Source of the DNA: a virus
Virus record (IMG/VR): IMGVR_UViG_3300025764_000013
Coordinates: 1-30,275 of that record
Length of the DNA: 30,275 nucleotides
Direction: 5' to 3' (one strand)
Both the position numbers and the translations under genes were made by a program. The notes under the pieces were generated by a model. It ran no database searches and was not told the origin of the DNA. It saw only the letters and a list, made by a program, of their open reading frames with translations. Within the stretch, counting starts at the first letter, position 1. The number at the start of each line of letters is the position of its first letter. Below are positions 1-6,579 of this stretch, in pieces.

Positions 1-372
1 CAGGGCTCGAACAGCCCGACCCTGACGCCGCAGCGACTGAACGAGGTCCGGGCCGCACACGGCCTGGCCCCGCTCATCGTGTACGACGGGATCGTCCCGG
101 CCGACTCGGGCACCCAGCGGGTCATCCCGGACAACCTGTTCATCCTCGTGACCGACACGGTCGGTGAGGGTCAGTGGGGTACCACGGCGGAGTCCCGTGA
201 GCTCGTGGGTCGCAAGAGCGTGGACTTCATCCAGGCTCAGGCCCCGGGTCTGACGGTCGTGCAGTACTCGGTGCCCGACCCGGTCGCGACGTGGACGAAG
301 GTCTCCAGCGTGTTCCTGCCGGTGGCCGGGGACATCAACGGCCTGTTCGTGGCGACGGTGCTGGCCGCGTAA
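1..372 (+). CDS. major capsid protein, C-terminal part (5' end outside window)
   Basis: The frame is open from base 1 to a TAA at 370-372, so 123 C-terminal residues are visible and the start lies upstream. A GTG at 79 is only an internal valine. The segment contains VRAAHGLAPLIVYDG, then a charged stretch, and ends in FLPVAGDINGLFVATVLAA. Such an ending, with a beta-rich domain that reads out 'VPDP' and a final hydrophobic strand, resembles the C-terminus of major capsid proteins of the phage capsid E/HK97-fold type found in actinophages. Context supports this: a hairpin follows at once, and head-fibre, adaptor and minor head genes come next. The family call rests on general resemblance and position. 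The protein would form the icosahedral shell. Confidence 0.6.
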   Translation, partial: QGSNSPTLTPQRLNEVRAAHGLAPLIVYDGIVPADSGTQRVIPDNLFILVTDTVGEGQWGTTAESRELVGRKSVDFIQAQAPGLTVVQYSVPDPVATWTKVSSVFLPVAGDINGLFVATVLAA

Positions 373-394
373 GCGGGGGCCCGCACGAGCGGCA

Positions 395-433
395 GCGGCG
401 GGGATCGGTGACGAGAGTCCTGGTCCCCGCCGC
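395..433 (+). terminator. hairpin after the capsid gene (possible partial terminator)
   Basis: A perfect 10-bp inverted repeat, GCGGCGGGGA at 395-404 and TCCCCGCCGC at 424-433, is separated by 19 bases and sits 22 bases after the capsid stop. There is no T-run, so it is not a textbook intrinsic terminator. It could lower expression of the following genes relative to the capsid protein or protect the capsid mRNA 3' end. Confidence 0.4.
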
Positions 434-460
434 CTCAACATCTACATGGAGGCGCTAGAC

Positions 461-658
461 GTGAGAATCCGATCTGATCTGGTGGGTGTGGTGTACGTCG
501 AGTCCCTGGTGCTGCGTGCCGGTGACACCATCCCGGATGGTGTGACGGTGGGCGACCACCTGTTCGAGCCGGACGGTTCCGAGGCGCCCGAGCTCGAGCC
601 GAAGCCGCCGACGTCGACGCGGAGCCGGCCCCGAAGCCGAAGCCCTCGCAGGGCCTGA
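461..658 (+). CDS. small capsid-proximal protein of unknown function
   Basis: I chose GTG at 461 because GGAGG at 448-452 lies 8 bases before it. The in-frame ATG at 446 would overlap that ribosome binding site. The 65-residue product starts RIRSDLVGVVYVESLVLRAGD and continues as a short, Gly/Val/Asp-rich, probably beta-stranded domain with DGVTVGDHL. The last 25 residues are Pro/Arg/Ser-rich and look unlike the rest. A one-base slip would give an Ala/Glu/Pro/Lys tail instead, so the 3' end may carry a frameshift or sequence error. It sits between the capsid and fibre genes, as small head proteins of actinophages often do. I do not recognise the family with certainty. Confidence 0.6.
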   Translation: MRIRSDLVGVVYVESLVLRAGDTIPDGVTVGDHLFEPDGSEAPELEPKPPTSTRSRPRSRSPRRA

Positions 659-664
659 TCCGCT

Positions 665-1093
665 GTGACCACGGCGGGCCGCGCAGCGCTTGCACAGGTC
701 GACCTGCTGGTCTGCCAGGGTGCGGACAACGCCTACGCCTTCACGTACAGCCGGCGCACGGGCGAGACCACGACGGCAGTTGACCTGTCGACGTGGTCCG
801 CTCACGCGCAGCTGCGCACCCGTGTCGGTGGCGCCTTGTGGCTGGACCTGACGAACACTGCCGGGGGGATCACGCTCGACGCTGACGGGTCGATCACGCT
901 CCTGATCGGTCATGCGGTCACTGAGGACCCCGCGTGGAACGCGTACGCGAAGCTCGATCCGAAGACCGGCCGGCCGGTTCCGTCCGGCGTGTGGGACCTC
1001 GAGCTCACCGATGGGGCGTCCGGTTCACCGTTGCGGTTCGTCGAGGGCCGGGTCACGGTCAGCCCCGACGTGACACGGGAGGACAGCCCATGA
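665..1093 (+). CDS. BppU/LtfC-like Ig-fold head or fibre-associated protein
   Basis: GTG at 665 begins a 142-residue product. The organisation resembles the Ig-like domain of phage baseplate/receptor-binding upper proteins (BppU) and the LtfC-like beta-sandwich. An N-terminal GADNAYAFTY strand is followed by 'VDLSTWSAHAQLRT', then a 'GGITLDADGSITLLI' strand pair and a threonine-containing 'ATE-type' turn (AVTEDP). A 'GVWDLELTD' strand and a closing 'FVEGRVTVSPDVTRED' strand end the domain. These proteins usually hold or assemble a fibre on a virion vertex or baseplate. The stop overlaps the start of the collagen-like fibre gene (ATGA), which suggests the two are made together and that this protein anchors that fibre. 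The anchoring role is inference. Confidence 0.6.
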   Translation: MTTAGRAALAQVDLLVCQGADNAYAFTYSRRTGETTTAVDLSTWSAHAQLRTRVGGALWLDLTNTAGGITLDADGSITLLIGHAVTEDPAWNAYAKLDPKTGRPVPSGVWDLELTDGASGSPLRFVEGRVTVSPDVTREDSP

Positions 1094-2784
1094 CGGTCGA
1101 GGTCGTTGAGGTTGTTCAGACCCAGGTCGAGGTCGTCGGGGTCGTTGAGGCCGCGGGGCCGCGGGGTGACATCGGCCTTCAAGGTGTACCCGGAATAGAC
1201 GGCACACCGGGTGCGGACGGATCGGACGGATCAGACGGTGCACCAGGAACGGATGGCGCACCAGGGGCCCCAGGAGTTGACGGCATTGACGGGTCACCGG
1301 GTACAGATGGCGCTCCGGGTGCTGATGGAGCGGACGGCGCACCAGGAGCTGATGGGTCTCCGGGTACGGACGGCACTGACGGCGCGCCGGGTGCGGATGG
1401 ACCGACCGGGCCGACAGGCGCTACCGGGGATGCCTCCATCGTCCCTGGGCCGACCGGACCAACAGGGGCCACGGGTGCAGCGTCTACGGTTCCTGGTCCC
1501 GCAGGGGCCGATTCTGTGGTCCCTGGACCCCAAGGGATTCAAGGCGCGCAGGGCGTCCCCGGCGACGCGGGGGCTGTGGGCGCTACGGGTGCCGCCTCGG
1601 TCGTCCCAGGCCCCAAGGGTGACCCTGGCGACACGGGCACGCAAGGACTCCAAGGCGTCAAGGGAGAAACGGGCACTACCGGGGCGCAGGGTGCCGTTGG
1701 GGACACGGGCCCGACCGGCTCCCAGGGTATCCAGGGGCCTACTGGCGCGGCGGGTGCAACAGGAGCGACCGGCGCGACGGGATCACAGGGAATCCAAGGG
1801 GTGCCCGGCGACACCGGTGCTACCGGCTCAACTGGCGGGACTGGCGGGACTGGCGCAACAGGCGCAGCAGGCCCTGGAATCCCCACTGGCGGTGCGACTG
1901 GGCAGGTGTTGGCGAAGGTCAGCGGGACAGACCTCGACACCCACTGGGTTGACCAATCCGGTGGGGGTGGCGGTCTGCCCACGGGTGGCACGGACGGTCA
2001 ACTGCTCGGTGTCGACGCCAGCACCCCAGCGTGGGTGGATGCTCCTGCTGGTGGTGGATCGAACCTCGCAGACGCCTACAAGGGCGCATGGGATTCCGTC
2101 AGTGCATACTCCCGAGGAGATGTTGTCGCTACGGCCACTGCTACGTGGCTGGCGGTGGATGATGACCCTGGAGGTGCTCCACCCTCCGTTGTTGGTTCGT
2201 ACGCTTCCAGTGTTCCGTCTGGTTCTCTCACCCTCACAAATCCTACGGGAACTGAGCCTGGTGACGTACAGATAGTGGTCCTCTGGACGAGGGATAATTC
2301 CGGGGGTCCTGGGGGCCTGAGCGGGTGGACCATCGGCGGGAGCCAAGCGCTTACGTCTGGTCGTGTTCAGGTCTACCACCGGACGGTGGTCACACCAGGG
2401 GATGTGGTCTTGACCAGCACTGACGGACGGATCACCGCCGCCCTGATGACGCTGCGCGCAGCGTCATGGACAGATGCCACCCTGGTTGCCGGTATGACGT
2501 CGCCTGCGAAGACGTCTGCGTTGCTCGTGGAAGCGTGGGTTCGGTACCAGGGCTCCGCCGTGGAGTTCCCTGCGGTCTCCGGGTTGACCGATCAGGTGTC
2601 TTACTTCGAATATGCGAGTGGCCTCTGTAGGGCGGTGCGCGCAGGCGTGACCACTGGAGCGACAGCAGGGCACACAGAGACCCCTAGCAATGACGCTGGC
2701 TATACCGTGGCCATGACCTTGCGGTTCGCGTCGGGCGGAGCGTCCGCGCCTGGTTCCGCGTGGGTGAAGATCGGAACGCTCTGA
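1090..2784 (+). CDS. collagen-like fibre protein with C-terminal carbohydrate-binding-like domains
   Basis: ATG at 1090 overlaps the previous stop (1091-1093); an in-frame upstream extension to 934 would lie inside the previous gene. The 564-residue product has a short Val/Glu-rich N-terminus. Residues 24 to about 262 are Gly-X-Y collagen-like repeats with Asp/Ala/Pro-rich, then Thr/Pro-rich triplets and GIQGxxG motifs. Next come two copies of the fibre linker motif GGxxGQxL (GGATGQVL, GGTDGQLL). AYKGAWDSVSAYSRGDVV resembles a family 5/12 carbohydrate-binding module, and a beta-rich C-terminal domain of about 180 residues follows. Collagen-like trimers are common in phage fibres. Its place between capsid and head-tail adaptor genes suggests a head fibre binding cell-surface or environmental glycans, although a tail role is possible. 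Confidence 0.8.
   Translation: MTVEVVEVVQTQVEVVGVVEAAGPRGDIGLQGVPGIDGTPGADGSDGSDGAPGTDGAPGAPGVDGIDGSPGTDGAPGADGADGAPGADGSPGTDGTDGAPGADGPTGPTGATGDASIVPGPTGPTGATGAASTVPGPAGADSVVPGPQGIQGAQGVPGDAGAVGATGAASVVPGPKGDPGDTGTQGLQGVKGETGTTGAQGAVGDTGPTGSQGIQGPTGAAGATGATGATGSQGIQGVPGDTGATGSTGGTGGTGATGAAGPGIPTGGATGQVLAKVSGTDLDTHWVDQSGGGGGLPTGGTDGQLLGVDASTPAWVDAPAGGGSNLADAYKGAWDSVSAYSRGDVVATATATWLAVDDDPGGAPPSVVGSYASSVPSGSLTLTNPTGTEPGDVQIVVLWTRDNSGGPGGLSGWTIGGSQALTSGRVQVYHRTVVTPGDVVLTSTDGRITAALMTLRAASWTDATLVAGMTSPAKTSALLVEAWVRYQGSAVEFPAVSGLTDQVSYFEYASGLCRAVRAGVTTGATAGHTETPSNDAGYTVAMTLRFASGGASAPGSAWVKIGTL
1158..1876 (+). repeat. Gly-X-Y collagen-like coding repeat
   Basis: About 80 nearly continuous Gly-X-Y triplets are encoded here. 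The first half is rich in GADG, GTDG and GAPG units, and the second half in GATG, GPTG and GIQG units. Short interruptions such as VPGP mark sub-blocks. The repetition is at protein level with varied codons, so this is not a recent tandem DNA repeat. Confidence 0.85.
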
Positions 2785-2848
2785 CCCGCCTCGGGACGCA
2801 TCTACCCGCGGTAGACCACCCCCCACACTTACCCCAGGAGGCCCGCAC

Positions 2849-3187
2849 ATGAGCATCACCGACACCGACCTGGCGTTCATCCGGGACGAGACCGGCACCG
2901 AGCCCGACGACAACACCCTCAGCGACTGGTTCGATGAGCTCGGTCACTGGCTCCCCGTCACCATCCGCGTGCTCAAGCGGCGCCGCGCCGACGCAACCGC
3001 CGGCGGGCAGGAAGTCGCGAGCTTCTCCCTCGACGGCGTCCTATCAGTCGGCATGTCCAAGGCCAGCCTCACCGGGCTCGACCGGCAGATCACCCGCCTC
3101 GAGGACGCCTGGACCATCGCACAGGGCGGCACCTCCACCCAGGTCATGAGCACCGCACCGATCTTGCGGCCCGACCGGTACCGATGA
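2849..3187 (+). CDS. head-tail adaptor/connector-like protein
   Basis: ATG at 2849 follows AGGAGG at 2836-2841. The 112-residue product begins with an acidic helix (ITDTDLAFIRDETGTEPDD) and has an amphipathic helical core with LPVTIRVLKRRRADA. It ends in a basic tail, RPDRYR. Size, helical start and position before the minor head gene resemble gp6/gp15-type head-to-tail adaptors that sit under the portal. I cannot name the family from sequence alone. The stop overlaps the following start as ATGA at 3184-3187, so the two proteins are translationally coupled. A short palindrome, TCTACC-CGC-GGTAGA at 2801-2815, lies in the 64-base gap before it. Confidence 0.55.
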   Translation: MSITDTDLAFIRDETGTEPDDNTLSDWFDELGHWLPVTIRVLKRRRADATAGGQEVASFSLDGVLSVGMSKASLTGLDRQITRLEDAWTIAQGGTSTQVMSTAPILRPDRYR

Positions 3188-4767
3188 CCCAACCCCCGTC
3201 GATCGAAGACCTCACGGTTGCCCTGAGAACTGACATCGACGCCGTGTGGCAGCGGATCCTGCGCGAACAGATCGACCTCGAGCAGACGTGGCTGGACCTG
3301 ACCCCCCCGCAACGCCTCCGCCGCCTGCGGGCCCTCCAAGCCAACGTCCGGACCCTCGCAGACTCCGCGGACGAGATCGCCGCCCGGCACATCACGGGAG
3401 CCATGCGCGACGCCTACGAGACCGGGGCATGGGCCACCGCCACAGTTGCCGCCACCAGCGCCGTGTTCGACGCCGTCGACCTGGACGCTGTCACCCGGCT
3501 CGCCCAAGACACGATGAACGACCTCCTACATGCCACCAGGGGCGTCCGAGACTCGACGAAGAGCATGGTGCGGATGATGACCCGCGACTGGGTCCGTACC
3601 AAGCTCTACACGGGCCTGACCGCCGAGCAGGCCGGGGTCCGGCTCGCCGCCGACCTGACAGACCACGGCATCACCTCCCTGATCTACGCGAACGGCAACC
3701 GGGTCGGTCTCTCCACGTACACCGACATGGTGACCCGCACCCGCACCGCGGAGGCCTACCAGGCCGGCGGCTTCAACCAAGGGGAACGCCTGGGCATCGA
3801 ATGGTGGGAAGTCTTCGACGGCGACTCATGCGGGTGGGAGTTCCACGACGACACACAGACCGCGAACGGCATGATCGTCACCCTCGACGACGCGCAGGCC
3901 TACCCGATCAGCCACCCCAACTGCCAGCGGTCAACCAGTCCACGCCCGGACATCCACAACGCCGCGGAAGCCCGGCATGCCGAGCAGACCACAACCGCGC
4001 AGCAACGCACCGACCAGGCGGCAGCTGAGACCGCTCGAGCTGCCGCACACGCACAGATCCCCCGCCGCGTAGGCCTTGACCGGCGCGTGGCCGCATCCCG
4101 GCAACGCTCCCAAGACCTACAGATCGGGGTTGTCCGGTCCCCCGCACAGCAGCGACACCTGGCACGCCTGGCCACCAAGGGCCCGACGCCGGCGTTGCCG
4201 TCCGAGGTTGCCACCCGGGTCGTTGCTGCCGCGACCGCGGTTGAGCCCGGACTCACGACGGGCATGACGGCCCTGGCCGGTCAGGTCGGCGGCACGATGG
4301 CTGGCCTGGACTTCCGCCTCAAGAGCGTCAAGAGCCTGACCGAGAAGATCACCGAGGACGTCCTCGCCAGCAAGAGGACGGCACAGCAGGCCGCGGACCA
4401 CATCTTCGACGTGAACCGGTACACCATCCTGCTCAAGCCAGACCAGTACGCTCGGAGCGCGCAGGCTGCTATCGACCAGCTGCGCGCCGACGGCAACGCG
4501 ATCAAGGTCAAGAACTACTGGCGGGTGCCGCTGACGACAAACCCGTACCAGGGCATCAACGTGCAGATCACGAAACAAGGCGGGCAACGCCTCGAGCTGC
4601 AGTTCCACACCGAAGTCTCTCTTCACGTCAAGGAGCATGAGCTCCACGACATCTACGACCTGTCCAAGACCGAGAAGGATCCGCTGAAACTCGCGGAGTA
4701 CATGCGGCAGGAAGCGGCAGCATCTGAGAAGATCCCCGTGCCGCGCGGCGTGGCCGCGGTCAGTTAG
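3184..4767 (+). CDS. MuF-type minor head protein with C-terminal RelA/SpoT-like toxin domain
   Basis: ATG at 3184 overlaps the previous stop. The 527-residue protein has three parts. Residues 1-130 are helical. Residues about 130-250 form a MuF/minor capsid protein 2-like domain with DGDSCGWE (D214, C216) and the Cys/His tail HPNCQR (244-249). Residues 250-370 are a helical Ala/Arg linker. The C-terminal region (about 375-520) carries the synthetase signature of RelA/SpoT homologues. It has R378-x-K380-xxx-S384-xxx-K388, D409 with R412, Y455 in PYQGIN, E471-x-Q473 in ELQFHT, and a later H-xx-Y pair. In this family these residues bind ATP and the acceptor nucleotide for pyrophosphate transfer. 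MuF proteins are known carriers of polymorphic toxin domains in temperate phages. Delivery with the DNA, or action in competitors, is inference. The usual Y-xxx-H histidine appears replaced by Asn. The gene lies downstream of the capsid gene, whereas MuF genes usually sit next to portal. Confidence 0.75.
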   Translation: MTQPPSIEDLTVALRTDIDAVWQRILREQIDLEQTWLDLTPPQRLRRLRALQANVRTLADSADEIAARHITGAMRDAYETGAWATATVAATSAVFDAVDLDAVTRLAQDTMNDLLHATRGVRDSTKSMVRMMTRDWVRTKLYTGLTAEQAGVRLAADLTDHGITSLIYANGNRVGLSTYTDMVTRTRTAEAYQAGGFNQGERLGIEWWEVFDGDSCGWEFHDDTQTANGMIVTLDDAQAYPISHPNCQRSTSPRPDIHNAAEARHAEQTTTAQQRTDQAAAETARAAAHAQIPRRVGLDRRVAASRQRSQDLQIGVVRSPAQQRHLARLATKGPTPALPSEVATRVVAAATAVEPGLTTGMTALAGQVGGTMAGLDFRLKSVKSLTEKITEDVLASKRTAQQAADHIFDVNRYTILLKPDQYARSAQAAIDQLRADGNAIKVKNYWRVPLTTNPYQGINVQITKQGGQRLELQFHTEVSLHVKEHELHDIYDLSKTEKDPLKLAEYMRQEAAASEKIPVPRGVAAVS

Positions 4768-4973
4768 GCCGGGACGCGGAACGCGGCGGGCGCGAAAGCC
4801 CTGGCCTGCTCCTCGGTGACCTCATCGACAGAGTCGTCGTGGCCGAACTGCCAGTCGATGATCGAACCAGTCGGCCGCCAAACGCCGGCGACGAACGCCT
4901 CATCGACGAAATCGACCCGGCGTAGGAGTGCCGGCGGGATGTAATCGTCGGACGTGAAGTACTGCACGCTCAT
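4764..4973 (-). CDS. 69-residue acidic protein, candidate immunity protein
   Basis: ATG at 4973 is preceded by a strong GAGGAGG on the minus strand and overlaps the previous stop as ATGA. The product has 12 Asp/Glu against 5 Arg and no Lys. It contains aromatic/acidic segments such as YFTSDDYIPPALLRR and IIDWQFGHDD. I recognise no family. It is the last gene of the minus-strand cassette, and its TAA overlaps the TAG of the RelA/SpoT-like toxin gene on the other strand. Small acidic proteins next to a polymorphic toxin end are typical immunity proteins, so this is the best immunity candidate here. That role is inference from position and charge only. Confidence 0.7.
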   Translation of the reverse strand: MSVQYFTSDDYIPPALLRRVDFVDEAFVAGVWRPTGSIIDWQFGHDDSVDEVTEEQARAFAPAAFRVPA

Positions 4974-5152
4974 GGTTTCCTCCTCGCGGGTTCAACAGCA
5001 TCATACCGGCCGGCCGCATACGCGCGGAGGGCGACACGGATCACGTCGGAGCGTGTGCGATGCTCGCGCTCGGCGCGCTCGGCGGCGGCCTTCCATGTGG
5101 CGTCGTCGATCCCCCGGACGGACCGCGGGTTCGTGGATGGTTCCGCGGTCAC
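4970..5152 (-). CDS. ribbon-helix-helix (CopG/Arc-like) DNA-binding protein
   Basis: GTG at 5152 overlaps the DUF3560 stop as GTGA. The 60-residue product contains SVRGIDDATWKAAAERAERE followed by HRTRSDVIRVALRAYA. A short beta strand, then helix A, a TRSDV turn and helix B is the pattern of the ribbon-helix-helix fold. Such dimers bind short inverted repeats and often repress their own operon or act as antitoxins. The palindromic GTATATAC beside the cassette promoter is a possible target. The C-terminus is short and basic (ARRKP). Confidence 0.75.
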   Translation of the reverse strand: MTAEPSTNPRSVRGIDDATWKAAAERAEREHRTRSDVIRVALRAYAAGRYDAVEPARRKP

Positions 5153-6051
5153 GGTGTCACCATCGCAGCGGCGGCCGCAGCGTCGGTGTGCCGCTGGATC
5201 TCCGCGTAGGGCACCGTGTCGGTCCAGCTGTATCCGGTCTCCAACGAGACGGTCTTGGCGTTCACGCGCACGACCCTACGCCACTGACCGCGGACCCGGA
5301 CCAGGTCACCCTTGCCGACCGTATCCTTGCTGAACCCCGTGGCCCGGCCGGTCTCGATCTGTTCGGCACGCACACCCTGCCAGTAGGTCACCTGGTCGGT
5401 GAGCTCAGCGAGCTTGCCCTCGAGGTACGCGAGGTCAGTGCCCCTGGCATACGCGTACGTGATAGACCGTTCGACCTTGCGGAGCTCCGCCTCGAACTTC
5501 GCGATGCGGTTCGCCACGGTCACGGCGTTGTACCTGGCGCTGGTGGTGCGCGACGCCGAGCGCGCTTTGCGTTCGGTCTCCTGTGCCTCAAGCCCGGTCA
5601 GGTAGGCGCGGTCCATGACGCGTCCGATCTTGTCTCGGTACGCGCGGTCGCGGGCGCCCATCACGGGCTGGCCCATTGGGATCGCGTCGCACATCTCGTG
5701 GACCCGATCGTGCAGGGCGTCGGCGGTGGCGTCAGTCCTTGCGGCCCGAGCAGTCAGGGCCTCGACCCTGTCGGCTTGCCGTACGATCTTCCCGGCCTCG
5801 ACCTCAGCGGTCGACCGGGTGGTGGTGTCGATCTCGGTGGCGACCTCGAACCCGGCCGCGCGCAACGCCTCAGCGGTGTGCTCGATCAGCCACGTCTGAG
5901 GGCTGCGGTCGCGCGACTGCGGCACGTACCACGCGCCCAGGTTGTGCGACCAGCGCCACCGGTTCGCCTTGAGGACGACGGCCGAGCCGTCACCCCGGGC
6001 GGTGCCTTCGATGAGCGTCCCGGCTTCGTGCGTGTGCGTGATGGTGAACAT
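5149..6051 (-). CDS. DUF3560 domain protein
   Basis: I chose ATG at 6051 because it overlaps the preceding stop as TGATG (6053-6049); a longer reading from 6081 would run into that gene. The 300-residue product starts with a small beta-rich region containing GTLIEGTARGD and RWRWSHNLGAWYVPQSRD. It continues as a long charged helix (residues about 85-210), with a C-terminal SH3-like stretch GDLVRVRGQWRRVVRVNAKT. The RWSHNLGAWY(V/I) motif and the helix are characteristic of DUF3560 proteins, which occur in actinobacterial plasmids and phages and have no established biochemical role. It is the second gene of the cassette. Confidence 0.75.
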   Translation of the reverse strand: MFTITHTHEAGTLIEGTARGDGSAVVLKANRWRWSHNLGAWYVPQSRDRSPQTWLIEHTAEALRAAGFEVATEIDTTTRSTAEVEAGKIVRQADRVEALTARAARTDATADALHDRVHEMCDAIPMGQPVMGARDRAYRDKIGRVMDRAYLTGLEAQETERKARSASRTTSARYNAVTVANRIAKFEAELRKVERSITYAYARGTDLAYLEGKLAELTDQVTYWQGVRAEQIETGRATGFSKDTVGKGDLVRVRGQWRRVVRVNAKTVSLETGYSWTDTVPYAEIQRHTDAAAAAAMVTP

Positions 6052-6443
6052 CAGTGCATCTGTCCCTTCGGGATCCAGCACGCTTCGATGCGTGCGTTGT
6101 GGGCTTCATATGGAGCGGCTTCGGCCAGCATGGTGCGGGTCACGTCGGTGTCCCCGCGCTCGAGTGCGCGCTCAGCCATGCCCAGCAGGTTGGCGATTGC
6201 TACCCGGTTCCAGGCGTGCATGCGATCGAGGTAGGCGGCGGCTTCGTTGTGCGTGGTGGGGTGCGGGGCGGGGCGCTCACCCTTGCCTGCACATCCCGTG
6301 CACGGGGCCCAGCCGTACCGGCTGGGAACGGTTCCCTGGCCGGCGCAGCTCACACAGACCCATGCGCCTTGGCGCAGTACGGGTCGCGGGGGCCGCAGCT
6401 CGAACCAGGCCGGCAGCACGGGGACGTCGTTCATGCTGGTCAT
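6051..6443 (-). CDS. small zinc-finger protein with DnaJ-like CxxCxGxG motifs
   Basis: ATG at 6443 has AAAGGACAG just upstream on the minus strand. Longer in-frame starts, to 6857, would run across the promoter region and the opposite-strand gene at 6580. The 130-residue product has CVSCAGQG and CTGCAGKG, two CxxCxGxG units separated by 11 residues, which would bind one zinc ion as in DnaJ-type rubredoxin-like fingers. The C-terminal half is helical (AAAYLDRMHAWNRVAIANLL...ALERGDTDVTRTMLAEA). Function is unknown. It is the promoter-proximal gene of the cassette and its stop overlaps the DUF3560 start. Confidence 0.75.
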   Translation of the reverse strand: MTSMNDVPVLPAWFELRPPRPVLRQGAWVCVSCAGQGTVPSRYGWAPCTGCAGKGERPAPHPTTHNEAAAYLDRMHAWNRVAIANLLGMAERALERGDTDVTRTMLAEAAPYEAHNARIEACWIPKGQMH

Positions 6444-6479
6444 GATCTGTCCTTTCACGGTGGTCTCTCTCACCTCTTG

Positions 6480-6508
6480 ATCATCGCACAGTGTATATAC
6501 GTTGTCAA
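6480..6508 (-). promoter_or_regulatory. candidate promoter for the minus-strand cassette
   Basis: On the minus strand, TTGACA (6508-6503) is followed after 17 bases by GATGAT (6485-6480), a consensus -35 and a 4/6 match to -10. This is about 37 bases upstream of the first cassette ATG at 6443. The spacer contains GTATATAC, an 8-base palindrome (6493-6500) in a very GC-rich genome, which is a possible operator for the cassette's ribbon-helix-helix protein. The remaining gap up to 6579 shows no clear plus-strand promoter. Confidence 0.5.
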
Positions 6509-6579
6509 TACGCCACAGGGGAGAGACCAGACGCGCGCGCACAACCAAGACGTGACACCCCCACGGCGACCCTTGGACC

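Noticed and set aside
934-1089. Upstream extension of the fibre gene frame to 934
   Set aside because: It would overlap most of the Ig-fold gene's 3' end, while ATG 1090 has the usual ATGA overlap.
1158-1876. Repetitive DNA that might suggest a CRISPR array or satellite
   Set aside because: The repetition is only the Gly-X-Y codon pattern; there are no constant repeats with unique spacers.
1211-2275. Plus-strand ORF of 354 codons in another frame of the fibre gene
   Set aside because: The frame is a shadow of the Gly-X-Y repeat DNA and gives an Arg/Gln/Leu-rich product without a ribosome binding site.
4954-6234. Long plus-strand ORF (426 codons) across the minus-strand cassette
   Set aside because: It is antisense to four genes with recognisable domains, correct overlaps and Shine-Dalgarno sequences, and its protein is Arg/Ser/Pro-rich without domain content.
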